Positions 9,337 to 17,041 of a stretch of DNA of 64,000 nt are shown one piece after another. Within the stretch, counting starts at the first letter, position 1; every line of letters begins with the position of its first letter. A program made the translations under genes and the position numbers. Below the pieces are notes generated by a model that saw only the letters and a list, made by a program, of their open reading frames with translations, searched no databases and was not told the origin of the DNA. Origin of the DNA: Corynebacterium uterequi (lineage in GTDB: Bacteria > Actinomycetota > Actinomycetes > Mycobacteriales > Mycobacteriaceae); assembly GCF_001021065.1 (NCBI RefSeq), contig NZ_CP011546.1, positions 868,001 to 932,000 on the forward strand, given 5' to 3'.

Positions 9337-9960
9337 CTACAGCGGGAAGGAGTGACCCTCAATCTGGATCTCGGTAGCACCTTCCGGGATGATGAACGCG
9401 CCGTAGTGCTGCGCCTTCGTGCCAGGGTCGACAGGCTTGCCCCAGGACTCGTAGCCGTCTACCTCACGGCAATCGAGAGCGGCCACGGCGGGTAGAACCT
9501 GTCCCTGGGCATCGACATAGTCGGGGCCGTAGAGCGTGGCGAAGGGTGCGGAGTCGGGATTGTCGATCCGCTCCGCCTCTTGCTCCACCCACAGCTGGAC
9601 ATACTGGGCACCAGTGAGGTCATCGAGCTTCTCGCCGGGGGTGTATTCGCCGGCAGCGCATTCCCCACCCAGTTGGAGATTCTGAACAGTGATGAAAATG
9701 TCGTTTTCCGGCAGCGAGGAAATCTCGATCCGGTCGCTGTAATTGGTGCCGGGCGCGGCCGCGGCGGAGTCGCTCTTCGCCGGGGCGGATTCGGCCGAGC
9801 TAACGGCGGAACCCTGGCTGCCGGCGCCCGGGGTTTCGATCGCAGGGGCGTCGGTGGCCGAGCTGTCCGAACCGGCATCGTTCGAGGGAAGCAGGGAACA
9901 GCCGGAGAGCGCGAAGGCGGCGACGGTGCCGAGGGCGGCAAGGGCACGGATACGGGTCAT
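9337..9960 (-). CDS. Secreted lipoprotein, paralogue of the next gene upstream
   Basis: 207 residues. Type II signal with lipobox LSGC (about residues 17-20), then a disordered Ser/Ala/Pro linker to about residue 75, then one globular domain. That domain shares spaced blocks with the lipoprotein at 10049-10624: ENDIFITVQNLQLGGECA, an LWVE...ERIDNP stretch, FATLYGPDYVDAQG, a Cys in ALDCREVDG, and YGAFIIPEG, so the two arose by duplication. Two conserved Cys could form a disulfide. ATG at 9960 with AAAGGA 7 bases upstream. Third gene in the order parA-like, lipoprotein, lipoprotein. Function unknown. Confidence 0.8.
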   Translation of the reverse strand: MTRIRALAALGTVAAFALSGCSLLPSNDAGSDSSATDAPAIETPGAGSQGSAVSSAESAPAKSDSAAAAPGTNYSDRIEISSLPENDIFITVQNLQLGGECAAGEYTPGEKLDDLTGAQYVQLWVEQEAERIDNPDSAPFATLYGPDYVDAQGQVLPAVAALDCREVDGYESWGKPVDPGTKAQHYGAFIIPEGATEIQIEGHSFPL

Positions 9961-9982
9961 GGGTCATCCTTTCCACTAGAAA

Positions 9983-9997
9983 GTAGACAAAGTCTAC
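9983..9997. promoter_or_regulatory. Palindrome GTAGAC-aaa-GTCTAC upstream of a lipoprotein gene
   Basis: Perfect 6+6 inverted repeat with 3-base centre, 23 bases upstream of the lipoprotein ATG at 9960. On the minus strand TTGACG lies just upstream, so the repeat falls in a promoter spacer. Candidate operator. Confidence 0.45.
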
Positions 9998-10048
9998 CGT
10001 CAATGACCCGCTCACGGTTCTCTGCCGCCGTCGCTGCGGGTGTGCTGC

Positions 10049-10624
10049 CTACCCCTCGACCTTGAAGGAACGGCCCTCGACGTGGACCTCGGTGATGCCC
10101 TCCGGCACGATGAAGGCCCCGTACATGCGGGATTTATTACCAGGGTAGACAGGATCTCCCCAAGGCTCATGACCGTCAACTTCCTGGCAGTCAAAGGCAG
10201 GTTCGGAGGTGCTTGTGAAGCCCTCGGCGTCCACATAGTCGGGGAACAGGAGCGACCCATAAGGGAAGGGGCCGGGGTTGTCCAGGCGCTCGACATCGAT
10301 CTCCGCCCAGAGCTGGAGATACTGCTTGCCCTCGAGATCGTCCACCTCTTCGCCGGGATTCGCGCCGCCGTTAGCACACTCGCCGCCGAGCTTGATGTCC
10401 TGGACAGTCACGAAGATGTCGTTATCCGGCATCTTTGACATTTCGAAACGCTCGCCGAGTTTCCCGGCGTTGCCGTTCTTGCCCTCGGACTGGTCAGCGG
10501 ACGTAGTGCTTTGGGCCTGTGAGTCCGCAGCGGGAGCCGCGGCGTCGTCGCTCGGCCCGGAGCAGCCAGCCAACACCAGGCTGGCTGCAACACCGGCAGC
10601 AGGCAGAAGCCGTCGAAGAGTTAT
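10049..10624 (-). CDS. Secreted lipoprotein with an apparent ATA start codon
   Basis: 191 codons if read from ATA at 10624-10622. The frame encodes TLRRLLPAAGVAASLVLAGC, a clear type II signal with lipobox LAGC, then a Ser/Ala/Asp linker and a domain paralogous to the downstream lipoprotein (DNDIFVTVQDIKLGGECA, LFPDYVDAEG, YGAFIVPEG). No ATG, GTG or TTG lies in frame near the signal: upstream codons read KEKDYF, and the first usable in-frame start is GTG just before the lipobox, which would destroy the signal. AAGGA sits 7 bases before the ATA, exactly where a start is expected. Either ATA is used, or ATG mutated to ATA, or there is a sequence error. Confidence 0.75.
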   Translation of the reverse strand: MTLRRLLPAAGVAASLVLAGCSGPSDDAAAPAADSQAQSTTSADQSEGKNGNAGKLGERFEMSKMPDNDIFVTVQDIKLGGECANGGANPGEEVDDLEGKQYLQLWAEIDVERLDNPGPFPYGSLLFPDYVDAEGFTSTSEPAFDCQEVDGHEPWGDPVYPGNKSRMYGAFIVPEGITEVHVEGRSFKVEG

Positions 10625-10658
10625 GAAATAGTCCTTTTCTTTCGGGGCGCTGGAACAA

Positions 10659-11732
10659 TTACTCAGCAGGATAGAGGCGGTTGAACACCATCTCCGCAAC
10701 GTTGTCGATCTTCTCCGCGTAGCCATCGCGCTGATTGAGCTGGGAGCCAACCACGCGGTCTGCGTAACCCAAGCCGCGGATGGGGGAGTGGACGTCCTGC
10801 GCGGTAGCCGGCATGGAATGCATGTGAGGAACTGGGCCGAGCAGGTAGGAGTCCTGATCGGGCTGCCCGAGGCTGGCGGCGATACGTCGAGCCTCGTCGT
10901 TGAAACGGCCACGGAAGCGCTCAAATGCTCCGATGAACTGCTCCTGGCCGCCGGACGAGCGGCGGATGTACTCCAAGGTCGTGTATCCGAGGTAGGACAG
11001 GCTGTGGCCGTTATGCCCGCGCAGGCGCAGGGGCGCGGATTTTTCCTCCACGTCCATCGCATATTCCCGCCACCGCGTCAGGGCGGCTTCAGACATCTCG
11101 CTATAGGAGGACACCCACTGCTCGAACCATCGCGCCAGGTTGCCGAAGGCGTGGAAGCTGAACAAGTCGGTGGAGGTAGGGGTGACGAAGGCATCGCACC
11201 CGAGAAGCACGGTGCGGTTAAAGGGGCCCAGGCTGGGGCCGACGTCGAAGAACACAACGTCGTAGCGGTTCTGTTCCTCCATGGCAGTGACCAATTGCCC
11301 CACCCAGTGAACACGCCGGAAATCGGCGGTATTACGCCCGAGGGCATTCTGCCAGGCGGCGCTCATGTCGTCTTCGATCTGGGACAGGTTGGGATGACCG
11401 GGGAGCAGGTCGACGCCGAAGCGTTCGGCACGCAGCACCGGAACCCGAGCATCGATGGACGTCTCGCCTTCGCGCAGCGGGATGAAGGTGCCGAAGATAG
11501 TCTTGACCAGGGATTCCGGGACGTGTCCGCGGCCGTCAAGGTCGGGTCCGTACAGTTTCTCTGTCTGCTCGTCGGACAGCATGAGCTGCGTGGCGTTACA
11601 TTGCGGGTCGCAGTCGATATAGAGCACTCGTTTGCCGCGCCGGGCAAACTCGTGGGCGACGTTGGTCGATAGGGTGGTCTTTCCCACCCCGCCTTTGTTG
11701 TTGAAGAAGCTCAGTGTTTTGATGCTCATCAT
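10659..11732 (-). CDS. ParA/MinD-type ATPase without a ParB partner
   Basis: 357 residues with a deviant Walker A KGGVGKTT near residue 13, then YIDCDPQCNAT (switch region) and VVFFDVGPSLGPFNR (Walker B, with Gly-Pro where chromosomal ParA has APP). It is longer than chromosomal ParA and has a divergent C-terminal half (EFRGRF-type Arg-rich helices). No parB-like gene or parS site is seen nearby, so replicon partition is unlikely; related orphans position protein complexes. It is followed after 34 bases by the two lipoprotein genes. Two adjacent ATGs (11732, 11729) are possible starts; no strong ribosome site. Confidence 0.8.
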   Translation of the reverse strand: MMSIKTLSFFNNKGGVGKTTLSTNVAHEFARRGKRVLYIDCDPQCNATQLMLSDEQTEKLYGPDLDGRGHVPESLVKTIFGTFIPLREGETSIDARVPVLRAERFGVDLLPGHPNLSQIEDDMSAAWQNALGRNTADFRRVHWVGQLVTAMEEQNRYDVVFFDVGPSLGPFNRTVLLGCDAFVTPTSTDLFSFHAFGNLARWFEQWVSSYSEMSEAALTRWREYAMDVEEKSAPLRLRGHNGHSLSYLGYTTLEYIRRSSGGQEQFIGAFERFRGRFNDEARRIAASLGQPDQDSYLLGPVPHMHSMPATAQDVHSPIRGLGYADRVVGSQLNQRDGYAEKIDNVAEMVFNRLYPAE

Positions 11733-11788
11733 CGCCGCCCGTGGGATCGGTTTTCTCTTAGTTATCGACTAGGAATTATACAACCATG

Positions 11789-11835
11789 GCTCAGCACCGC
11801 ACCCTCTTTGACGTGGGGGATTCACGGTGCTGAGC
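11789..11835. terminator. Inverted-repeat terminator downstream of the amino acid permease
   Basis: GCTCAGCACCG (11789-11799) pairs perfectly with CGGTGCTGAGC (11825-11835), 25-base loop. It lies just past the permease stop and upstream of the parA-like gene. There is no T-tract, so it may be only part of the termination signal. Confidence 0.6.
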
Positions 11836-11841
11836 GGGCCG

Positions 11842-13254
11842 TTAGTGCTTCAGCTCAATGGCCGAGTAGTCCACGGGGGCGATGACCTTCGGCCGCCCGG
11901 TAGCGAAGTACAAGACCGTCATGACGGCCAGGAAGCCGACGCCGACGGCGAGAGCCACGTGGTACTCCTCCAGCCAGACCATGATCGCGAAGGTGAAGCC
12001 AATGAAGGCGATGGCGAAGTACTGACCGAAGGGGTAGAAGGGCACTGGGAACTTCAGCGACGCCACCTCCTCGGCGGACATCTGGCGCCGCGAGGCAACC
12101 TGGGCAAGGAGGATCATCAACCACACATACACAGTGGCGAAGGTGGCCAGCGCGGCGACGATCTCGAAGACGCGCTCGGGCAGCACGGCATTGAGGATCA
12201 CGCCAGCGATGAGGACGACGAGCATGATGACCGTCGTCATAATCGGCACTCCAGACGAGGAGACGCGGCCCATGATCTTCGGCGCCAGGTTTTCCTTGGC
12301 GAGACCGGTCAGTACGCGGCCAGCGCCGAACAGGTCCGCGTTGATGGCGGACAGCGCGGCGGTGATGACCACGAGGTTGAGCAGTGCCGCGGCCCAGCTC
12401 ACACCGAGGGTCTCAAAGATCTGGACGAAAGGCGACGCCTCGCCGGTAATCGCGGACCACGGGTTAAGCATGAGAATGACGAGGATGGCGAGCACGTAAA
12501 ACAGCAAGATACGCACGGGCACGGTGTTGACGGCCTGCGGAACGGAACGGTCCGGGTCGTCGGCCTCAGTGCCGGCCACGCCGATGATCTCGGTTCCGCC
12601 GAATGCGAAGAGAACGAGGATGAAGGATGCCACCATTCCCTCGATGCCGTTGGGGAAGAAGCCGCCGTCGTTGATGAGGTTGCCCGGGCCCGTCGGGGTG
12701 CCCTCGGTGGACAGCCCGAATGCCAACACAGCAGCACCGCCGACGATCATCGCCACCACCGCGGTGACCTTGATGATCGTGAAGACAAATTCCAGCTCGC
12801 CGAACCATCGGACGCTAGCCAGGTTGGCTGCACCCACAATGCACAACGTCGCCGCCACCCAGATCCACTGCGGGGCGTCGGGGAACCAAAAGCCCATGTA
12901 GATAGCGATGGCGGTGAGGTCTGCGATGCAGACGATGAGCATCTCGAAAGCGAACATCCAGCCGGTAATGTAGCCACCCCAGCCACCGAGGTGGGCGCGG
13001 GTGTACACAGCGAAGGAGCCGCGAACCGGGTGGTGCACACTCATCTCGCCGAGCGCACGGAGCATGAAGTACACGACGGCGCCGCCGAAGAGGTAGACCA
13101 GCAGGACCGACGGACCAGCGGCCTGAATGGCGCCCGCCGAACCGTAGAACAGGCCAGTGCCGATGGCGGAGCCGAGGGCGATGAAGTGGATGTGGCGGTG
13201 CTTCAGCCCGGCGGTGCGGGGGCGTTCAGGAGCCGCGCTAGCAGTGTGAGACAT
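11842..13254 (-). CDS. Amino acid permease (AAT/APC family), PheP-like
   Basis: 470 residues, 12 membrane helices. The N-terminal GLKHRHIHFIALGSAIGTGL is the first-helix signature of the amino acid transporter family, followed by FGGTEIIGVAGTEADDP in helix 6. Such permeases import aromatic or related amino acids with protons across the cytoplasmic membrane. Its place shortly before the DEAD-box helicase gene matches, as I recall, pheP of C. glutamicum, so phenylalanine is the best guess; substrate cannot be read from sequence. The ATG at 13254 is the first in-frame start. Divergent from the helicase gene. Confidence 0.88.
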   Translation of the reverse strand: MSHTASAAPERPRTAGLKHRHIHFIALGSAIGTGLFYGSAGAIQAAGPSVLLVYLFGGAVVYFMLRALGEMSVHHPVRGSFAVYTRAHLGGWGGYITGWMFAFEMLIVCIADLTAIAIYMGFWFPDAPQWIWVAATLCIVGAANLASVRWFGELEFVFTIIKVTAVVAMIVGGAAVLAFGLSTEGTPTGPGNLINDGGFFPNGIEGMVASFILVLFAFGGTEIIGVAGTEADDPDRSVPQAVNTVPVRILLFYVLAILVILMLNPWSAITGEASPFVQIFETLGVSWAAALLNLVVITAALSAINADLFGAGRVLTGLAKENLAPKIMGRVSSSGVPIMTTVIMLVVLIAGVILNAVLPERVFEIVAALATFATVYVWLMILLAQVASRRQMSAEEVASLKFPVPFYPFGQYFAIAFIGFTFAIMVWLEEYHVALAVGVGFLAVMTVLYFATGRPKVIAPVDYSAIELKH

Positions 13255-13427
13255 GAGAAGACGACGTCTTTCTACGAAGGTTTATGTCAGGCACCTTAGT
13301 GTAGGCGGTTAGATGCCTGGGCGAAAGTAGGAAATGAGATGAAGGTGCGCCCTATGGGATGTGCGGTGGCAGGCTGAAGGGTCAGCGGGTAAAGCGGAAG
13401 GAATAGGCAAAAGGGGGCGACTCAGCG

Positions 13428-13433
13428 TAGGCT
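13428..13433 (+). promoter_or_regulatory. Candidate -10 for a leaderless helicase mRNA
   Basis: TAGGCT fits TANNNT and ends 9 bases before the ATG at 13443, so transcription could start within two or three bases of it. No Shine-Dalgarno sequence precedes that ATG, which agrees with leaderless initiation. No clear -35. Confidence 0.4.
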
Positions 13434-13442
13434 AGTCGGGCA

Positions 13443-15647
13443 ATGAGCATGACCGATGAAAACGCCACCGGCGGCGTCAACGAGCCGGAGACCATCACGT
13501 CGGAATCTCAGAACAACCCGCAAGGTGACGCAGCACAGGCTGCGCCCGCGGTCGAGGCCCCTGAGGCCATCGACGGCGTAGGCCAGAGCACCGGGGACGC
13601 GGAATCTTCTGAGGCAACCGGCTCCGCCGCGGAATCCACTGAGAATGTGGCGCCGGCGGACAACGCAGAACACACTGAGACCTCGGAAGAAAGCGTCGAC
13701 GCAGAAGACGCAGCCGACCCCGAAAACGAAGAGGAGGACAAGCCCGGCTTCGACGCGCTCGGTCTGAGCGACGACGTCCTCCGCGCCGTCAAGAAGGTGG
13801 GATACGAGACCCCGTCGCCGATCCAGGCGGAGACCATCCCGGTCCTGATGGAGGGTCGAGACGTCGTCGGCCTGGCCCAGACCGGTACTGGTAAAACAGC
13901 CGCCTTCGCGTTGCCGATCCTCGCGCGTATCGACGTCGCGGACCGCTCCCCCCAAGCCCTCGTGCTGGCGCCGACGCGCGAGCTGGCGCTCCAGGTTGCC
14001 GACTCCTTCCAGTCCTTCTCTGATTACCTTGGTGACATCCACGTCCTGCCGATCTACGGCGGACAGGCCTACGGCATTCAGCTTTCGGGCTTGCGTCGCG
14101 GCGCCCACATCATCGTCGGCACCCCGGGTCGTGTCATCGACCACCTGGATAAGGGTTCGCTAGACATCTCCAACCTCCGTTTCCTCGTTCTTGACGAGGC
14201 CGATGAGATGCTCAACATGGGCTTCCAGGAGGACGTCGAACGCATCCTGGAGGACACCCCGGCTGAGAAGCAGGTTGCGCTGTTCTCCGCGACGATGCCC
14301 AACGGCATCCGTCGGATCTCCCGGCAGTACCTCGACGATCCCGTTGAGGTCACTGTCAAGGCGGAAACCCGCACCAACACCAACATCACCCAGCGCTACC
14401 TCTTCACCGCGCATCGCAACAAGCTCGACGCCATCACCCGGATCCTCGAAGTCACCGAGTTTGAGGCCATGATCGTCTTCGTCCGTACGAAGCACGAGAC
14501 CGAGGAGATCGCCGAGAAGCTGCGCGCCCGCGGGTTCTCCGCGGCCGCCATTAACGGCGACATCGCGCAGCAGCAGCGCGAGCGCACCGTGGACCAGCTC
14601 AAGGACGGCCGCCTGGACATCCTGGTGGCCACCGACGTCGCCGCGCGCGGCCTGGACGTCGAACGCATCAGCCATGTGTTGAACTACGACATCCCGCACG
14701 ACACCGAGAGCTACGTCCACCGTATCGGCCGCACCGGCCGTGCCGGCCGCTCTGGTGAGGCGATCCTCTTCGTCACCCCGCGCGAGCGTCGGATGCTGCG
14801 TTCCATCGAACGCGTGACGAATGCCACCATCGAGGAGATGGAGCTGCCCACGGTCGACGAGGTCAACGAATCCCGCAAGGAGAAGTTCTCCGACCAGATC
14901 ACCGAGGCCCTGGAGTCCGACCAGCTCGACGTCTTCCGTTCCCTGGTTAAGCGCTACTCGGAGGATAAGGACGTGCCCATGGTGGACGTCGCCGCCGCGC
15001 TCGCAGCCCAGGCCCAGTCTGGTGACTTCCTCATGAAGGAGCCGCCGCCCGAGAAGCGTGGCCGCGGCCGTGACCGTTTCGATCGTGACGAGCGTCGCGG
15101 TCGGGGTCGCTTCGATGACGACGATCGCCGCGGCCGGGGCCGCAGCGAGCGCCGTTCGGACGACGACTTCGATACCTACCGCCTGGCAGTCGGCAAGCGT
15201 CAGCACGTCGGTCCGGCGGCCGTGGTTGGTGCCTTGGCCAACGAAGGTGGTCTGAGCCGCCACGACATCGGTCGCATCTCCATCGCTGTCGATCACACCC
15301 TCGTCGGACTGCCGAAGAACCTCGACCGGTCCGTGCTGGACCGCCTACAGGACACCCGCATTTCCGGTGTGAAGATCGACATCGAGCGCGATCATTCCGG
15401 CCACGGAGGCTTCGGCGGTGATCGCCGCGGCGGCCGTGGCGATCGTCGTGGTGGTTGGCGGGATCGTGATGATCGTGGTGATCGTCGCGGTGGCCGTGAT
15501 GACCGTCGTGGTGGTTGGCGGGATCGTGATGATCGTGGTGATCGTCGCGGTGGCCGTGATGACCGTCGTGGCGGCTGGCGGGATCGTGATGATCGTGGTG
15601 ATCGTCGCGGTGGCCGTGGCGATCGTCGTGGCGGCTGGCGCGACTAA
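13443..15647 (+). CDS. deaD: DEAD-box ATP-dependent RNA helicase (DeaD/CsdA type)
   Basis: 734 residues. An acidic low-complexity region fills residues 1-100. The helicase core follows: Q motif with GYETPSPIQAETIP, motif I AQTGTGKT, motif II DEAD in VLDEADEMLNMGF, SATMP, and HRIGRTGRAGR. A DbpA-type RNA-binding domain (about 575-650; LAVGKRQHVGPAAVVGALA) comes next, then an Arg/Gly tail of tandem DDRGDRRGGRDDRRGGWRDR repeats. Likely acts in ribosome assembly and in unwinding structured mRNA at low temperature. ATG 13443 is followed by a second ATG at 13449. Ends 22 bases before a strong terminator. Confidence 0.95.
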   Translation: MSMTDENATGGVNEPETITSESQNNPQGDAAQAAPAVEAPEAIDGVGQSTGDAESSEATGSAAESTENVAPADNAEHTETSEESVDAEDAADPENEEEDKPGFDALGLSDDVLRAVKKVGYETPSPIQAETIPVLMEGRDVVGLAQTGTGKTAAFALPILARIDVADRSPQALVLAPTRELALQVADSFQSFSDYLGDIHVLPIYGGQAYGIQLSGLRRGAHIIVGTPGRVIDHLDKGSLDISNLRFLVLDEADEMLNMGFQEDVERILEDTPAEKQVALFSATMPNGIRRISRQYLDDPVEVTVKAETRTNTNITQRYLFTAHRNKLDAITRILEVTEFEAMIVFVRTKHETEEIAEKLRARGFSAAAINGDIAQQQRERTVDQLKDGRLDILVATDVAARGLDVERISHVLNYDIPHDTESYVHRIGRTGRAGRSGEAILFVTPRERRMLRSIERVTNATIEEMELPTVDEVNESRKEKFSDQITEALESDQLDVFRSLVKRYSEDKDVPMVDVAAALAAQAQSGDFLMKEPPPEKRGRGRDRFDRDERRGRGRFDDDDRRGRGRSERRSDDDFDTYRLAVGKRQHVGPAAVVGALANEGGLSRHDIGRISIAVDHTLVGLPKNLDRSVLDRLQDTRISGVKIDIERDHSGHGGFGGDRRGGRGDRRGGWRDRDDRGDRRGGRDDRRGGWRDRDDRGDRRGGRDDRRGGWRDRDDRGDRRGGRGDRRGGWRD
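15418..15646 (+). repeat. 60-base tandem repeat coding the RGG tail
   Basis: About 3.8 copies of a 60-base unit (20 codons), in register, differing at a few positions (gatgaccgt against gcgatcgt, ggtggttgg against ggcggctgg). It encodes the Arg/Gly/Asp-rich C-terminus of the helicase. Near-identity at DNA level suggests recent expansion and possible copy-number variation. Confidence 0.9.
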
Positions 15648-15669
15648 GCAACGCCGGGCACGAACGCTT

Positions 15670-15711
15670 AAGGCCCCGGGATCGGATGTTACGTCCGCCC
15701 CGGGGCCTTTC
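15670..15711 (+). terminator. Rho-independent terminator after the helicase gene
   Basis: AAGGCCCCGGG (15670-15680) pairs with CCCGGGGCCTT (15699-15709), followed by TTCCC. An 11-base GC-rich stem with an 18-base loop. It can serve the plus-strand helicase and lies beyond the end of the minus-strand membrane protein gene. Confidence 0.85.
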
Positions 15712-15750
15712 CCGTGTGCGCACCCGTAGCCGAGGGTGCGAGATGTGGAT

Positions 15751-16230
15751 TTAGAGGTACATCAGCACCAGGACAACGACCCACAGCAGGTTGAAGATCC
15801 CGGCAAACATGGCCTGCTGGCCCTTTTCCTTGACGTAGTTGACCGGGGCGACGTCGAGCTGCTCAGCTACGCCCGGCCCCTGTCGATCCGCACTCAGCGC
15901 CTCGACCGTCTTCGCCTGACGCGGGATGATGAGCAGGAAGAGCACGCCCCAGGCGGCGGCGGAGACGACCAACGCCACATGGAAGTGCCACTGGCTCTTA
16001 TACGTCGGCCAGTCGGTGAAGAGCATCGTTGCCCCGATCAGCGGGACCACCGCGGAGAGGTAGCCGTAGAGCTTGGTGATTCCGTGCAGCAGGCTGGTGA
16101 TGGCGTCGGCGCGGTCGTCACCCTTGGAGGCTTGGAGCGCGTTCTTGCCGAAGAGGGACGAGCTCACCATGACGGGGCCGAGGAAAATCACGGCGGTAGC
16201 TACGTGCAGGATGGTCAAGAGTGTGGTCAT
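15751..16230 (-). CDS. Small integral membrane protein (DUF2269-like)
   Basis: 159 residues with four predicted membrane helices (about 5-25, 50-75, 88-112, 138-158). The opening MTTLLTILHVATAVIFLGPV and the following LLHGITKLYGYLSAVVPLIG resemble DUF2269 membrane proteins, whose function is unknown. The short loop between helices 3 and 4 is charged. I chose the ATG at 16230; an upstream GTG at 16260 overlaps the HNH gene stop. Downstream of, and probably cotranscribed with, the exported HNH nuclease gene. Confidence 0.7.
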   Translation of the reverse strand: MTTLLTILHVATAVIFLGPVMVSSSLFGKNALQASKGDDRADAITSLLHGITKLYGYLSAVVPLIGATMLFTDWPTYKSQWHFHVALVVSAAAWGVLFLLIIPRQAKTVEALSADRQGPGVAEQLDVAPVNYVKEKGQQAMFAGIFNLLWVVVLVLMYL

Positions 16231-16256
16231 CGGTGTCTTCACTTTCGTCGTGCTGG

Positions 16257-16967
16257 TCACACATCGGTGGTCTTACGGGTGAATACCCTATCGAAGAACT
16301 CCGAAGACAGGGGTGTTGAGGCTCGGCTGCCGCGACGCCACCCACCCACACGCCACCAGTCATCAGGGCATTGGCGCAGCATGGCGCGGGCATCACTGCT
16401 CGGCAAGGCCAGCTGGTAGGCGTCGACGACGGCTCCCACCCGGCGGGCGTACCAGCATCGATTCCGGCGTGCCGATGGTAGCCAGCTTGCGGGCAGCTGA
16501 TCGGACTTATCCTGATTGGCCTCGGCAGAAGTGACGACGAGGTTGAGCGGGTCGTTGGCGAAACGACGGCGGGTCTGCGCATCCCACTGCCACGCACCCA
16601 GATCCCAGGCGGCAGCGAGAGGAACGATGTGGTCGATCTCGGTGTCATCCGCCAGCATGAGACGGCCCGTGTACGGGTCGACGGCCTGACCGAACGAGCG
16701 GCATCCGTCGTGGTGATATACGGCCGTCATCGCCAGCTCACGAGTGGAACAGGGCCCGACCCTGGCCCAACCCCCGAAGGCGTCCCGGTCGTAGCCTGGC
16801 TGATTGGGGCGGGAGGCAAGCCTGGCGGTATCAGCAAGCGAGTAAGACACTCGTGGCAGGTTGGGACTGACGCGCGGGAACAACCAGGGAAGGCCCCAGG
16901 AGAGGGAGTAGGCGAGCGTCGCCGCCGCGAGCAGGCCTACATATATACGGAATAGTCGTCGCCTCAT
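16257..16967 (-). CDS. Exported or membrane-anchored HNH nuclease (DUF1524-like)
   Basis: 236 residues. An N-terminal hydrophobic helix (about 8-28, VGLLAAATLAYSLSWGLPWL) acts as a signal or anchor. The nuclease part has DDTEIDHIVPLAAAWDLGA, the His-containing core, then RRRFANDPLNLVVTSAEANQ and a K-D-x-x-P-x-x-W stretch, the pattern of the secreted HNH/DUF1524 family in actinobacteria. Likely degrades extracellular DNA or RNA for nutrients or defence; role inferred. Start uncertain: ATG 16967 or ATG 16985; the latter falls inside the putP terminator hairpin, so I prefer 16967. Confidence 0.8.
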   Translation of the reverse strand: MRRRLFRIYVGLLAAATLAYSLSWGLPWLFPRVSPNLPRVSYSLADTARLASRPNQPGYDRDAFGGWARVGPCSTRELAMTAVYHHDGCRSFGQAVDPYTGRLMLADDTEIDHIVPLAAAWDLGAWQWDAQTRRRFANDPLNLVVTSAEANQDKSDQLPASWLPSARRNRCWYARRVGAVVDAYQLALPSSDARAMLRQCPDDWWRVGGWRRGSRASTPLSSEFFDRVFTRKTTDV

Positions 16968-16981
16968 GTCTCTTTGAGACG

Positions 16982-17034
16982 CCATCACCCCGCAGTCTGG
17001 TTCCCTCTTGGGAAGGTTTCGGCCGCGGGGATGG
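16982..17034 (-). terminator. Terminator downstream of putP
   Basis: CCATcaCCCCGC pairs with GCGGGGATGG across an imperfect stem, enclosing a second hairpin TTCCC-tctt-GGGAA (17001-17014). It begins 8 bases after the putP stop on the minus strand. Confidence 0.5.
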
Positions 17035-17041
17035 ATAAGAA

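Noticed and set aside
10625..11062. Lipoprotein reading frame extended upstream into the ParA-like gene
   Set aside because: It would overlap the ATPase gene in another frame by over 400 bases and bury the signal peptide inside the protein.
11827..13299. 490-codon plus-strand reading frame
   Set aside because: It lies antisense to a clear amino acid permease and is Arg/His/Gly/Glu-rich without motifs: a shadow produced by high GC in codon position 3.
15418..15646. CRISPR-like periodic repeats
   Set aside because: The 60-base units have no unique spacers, are in frame, and encode the Arg/Gly tail of the helicase.
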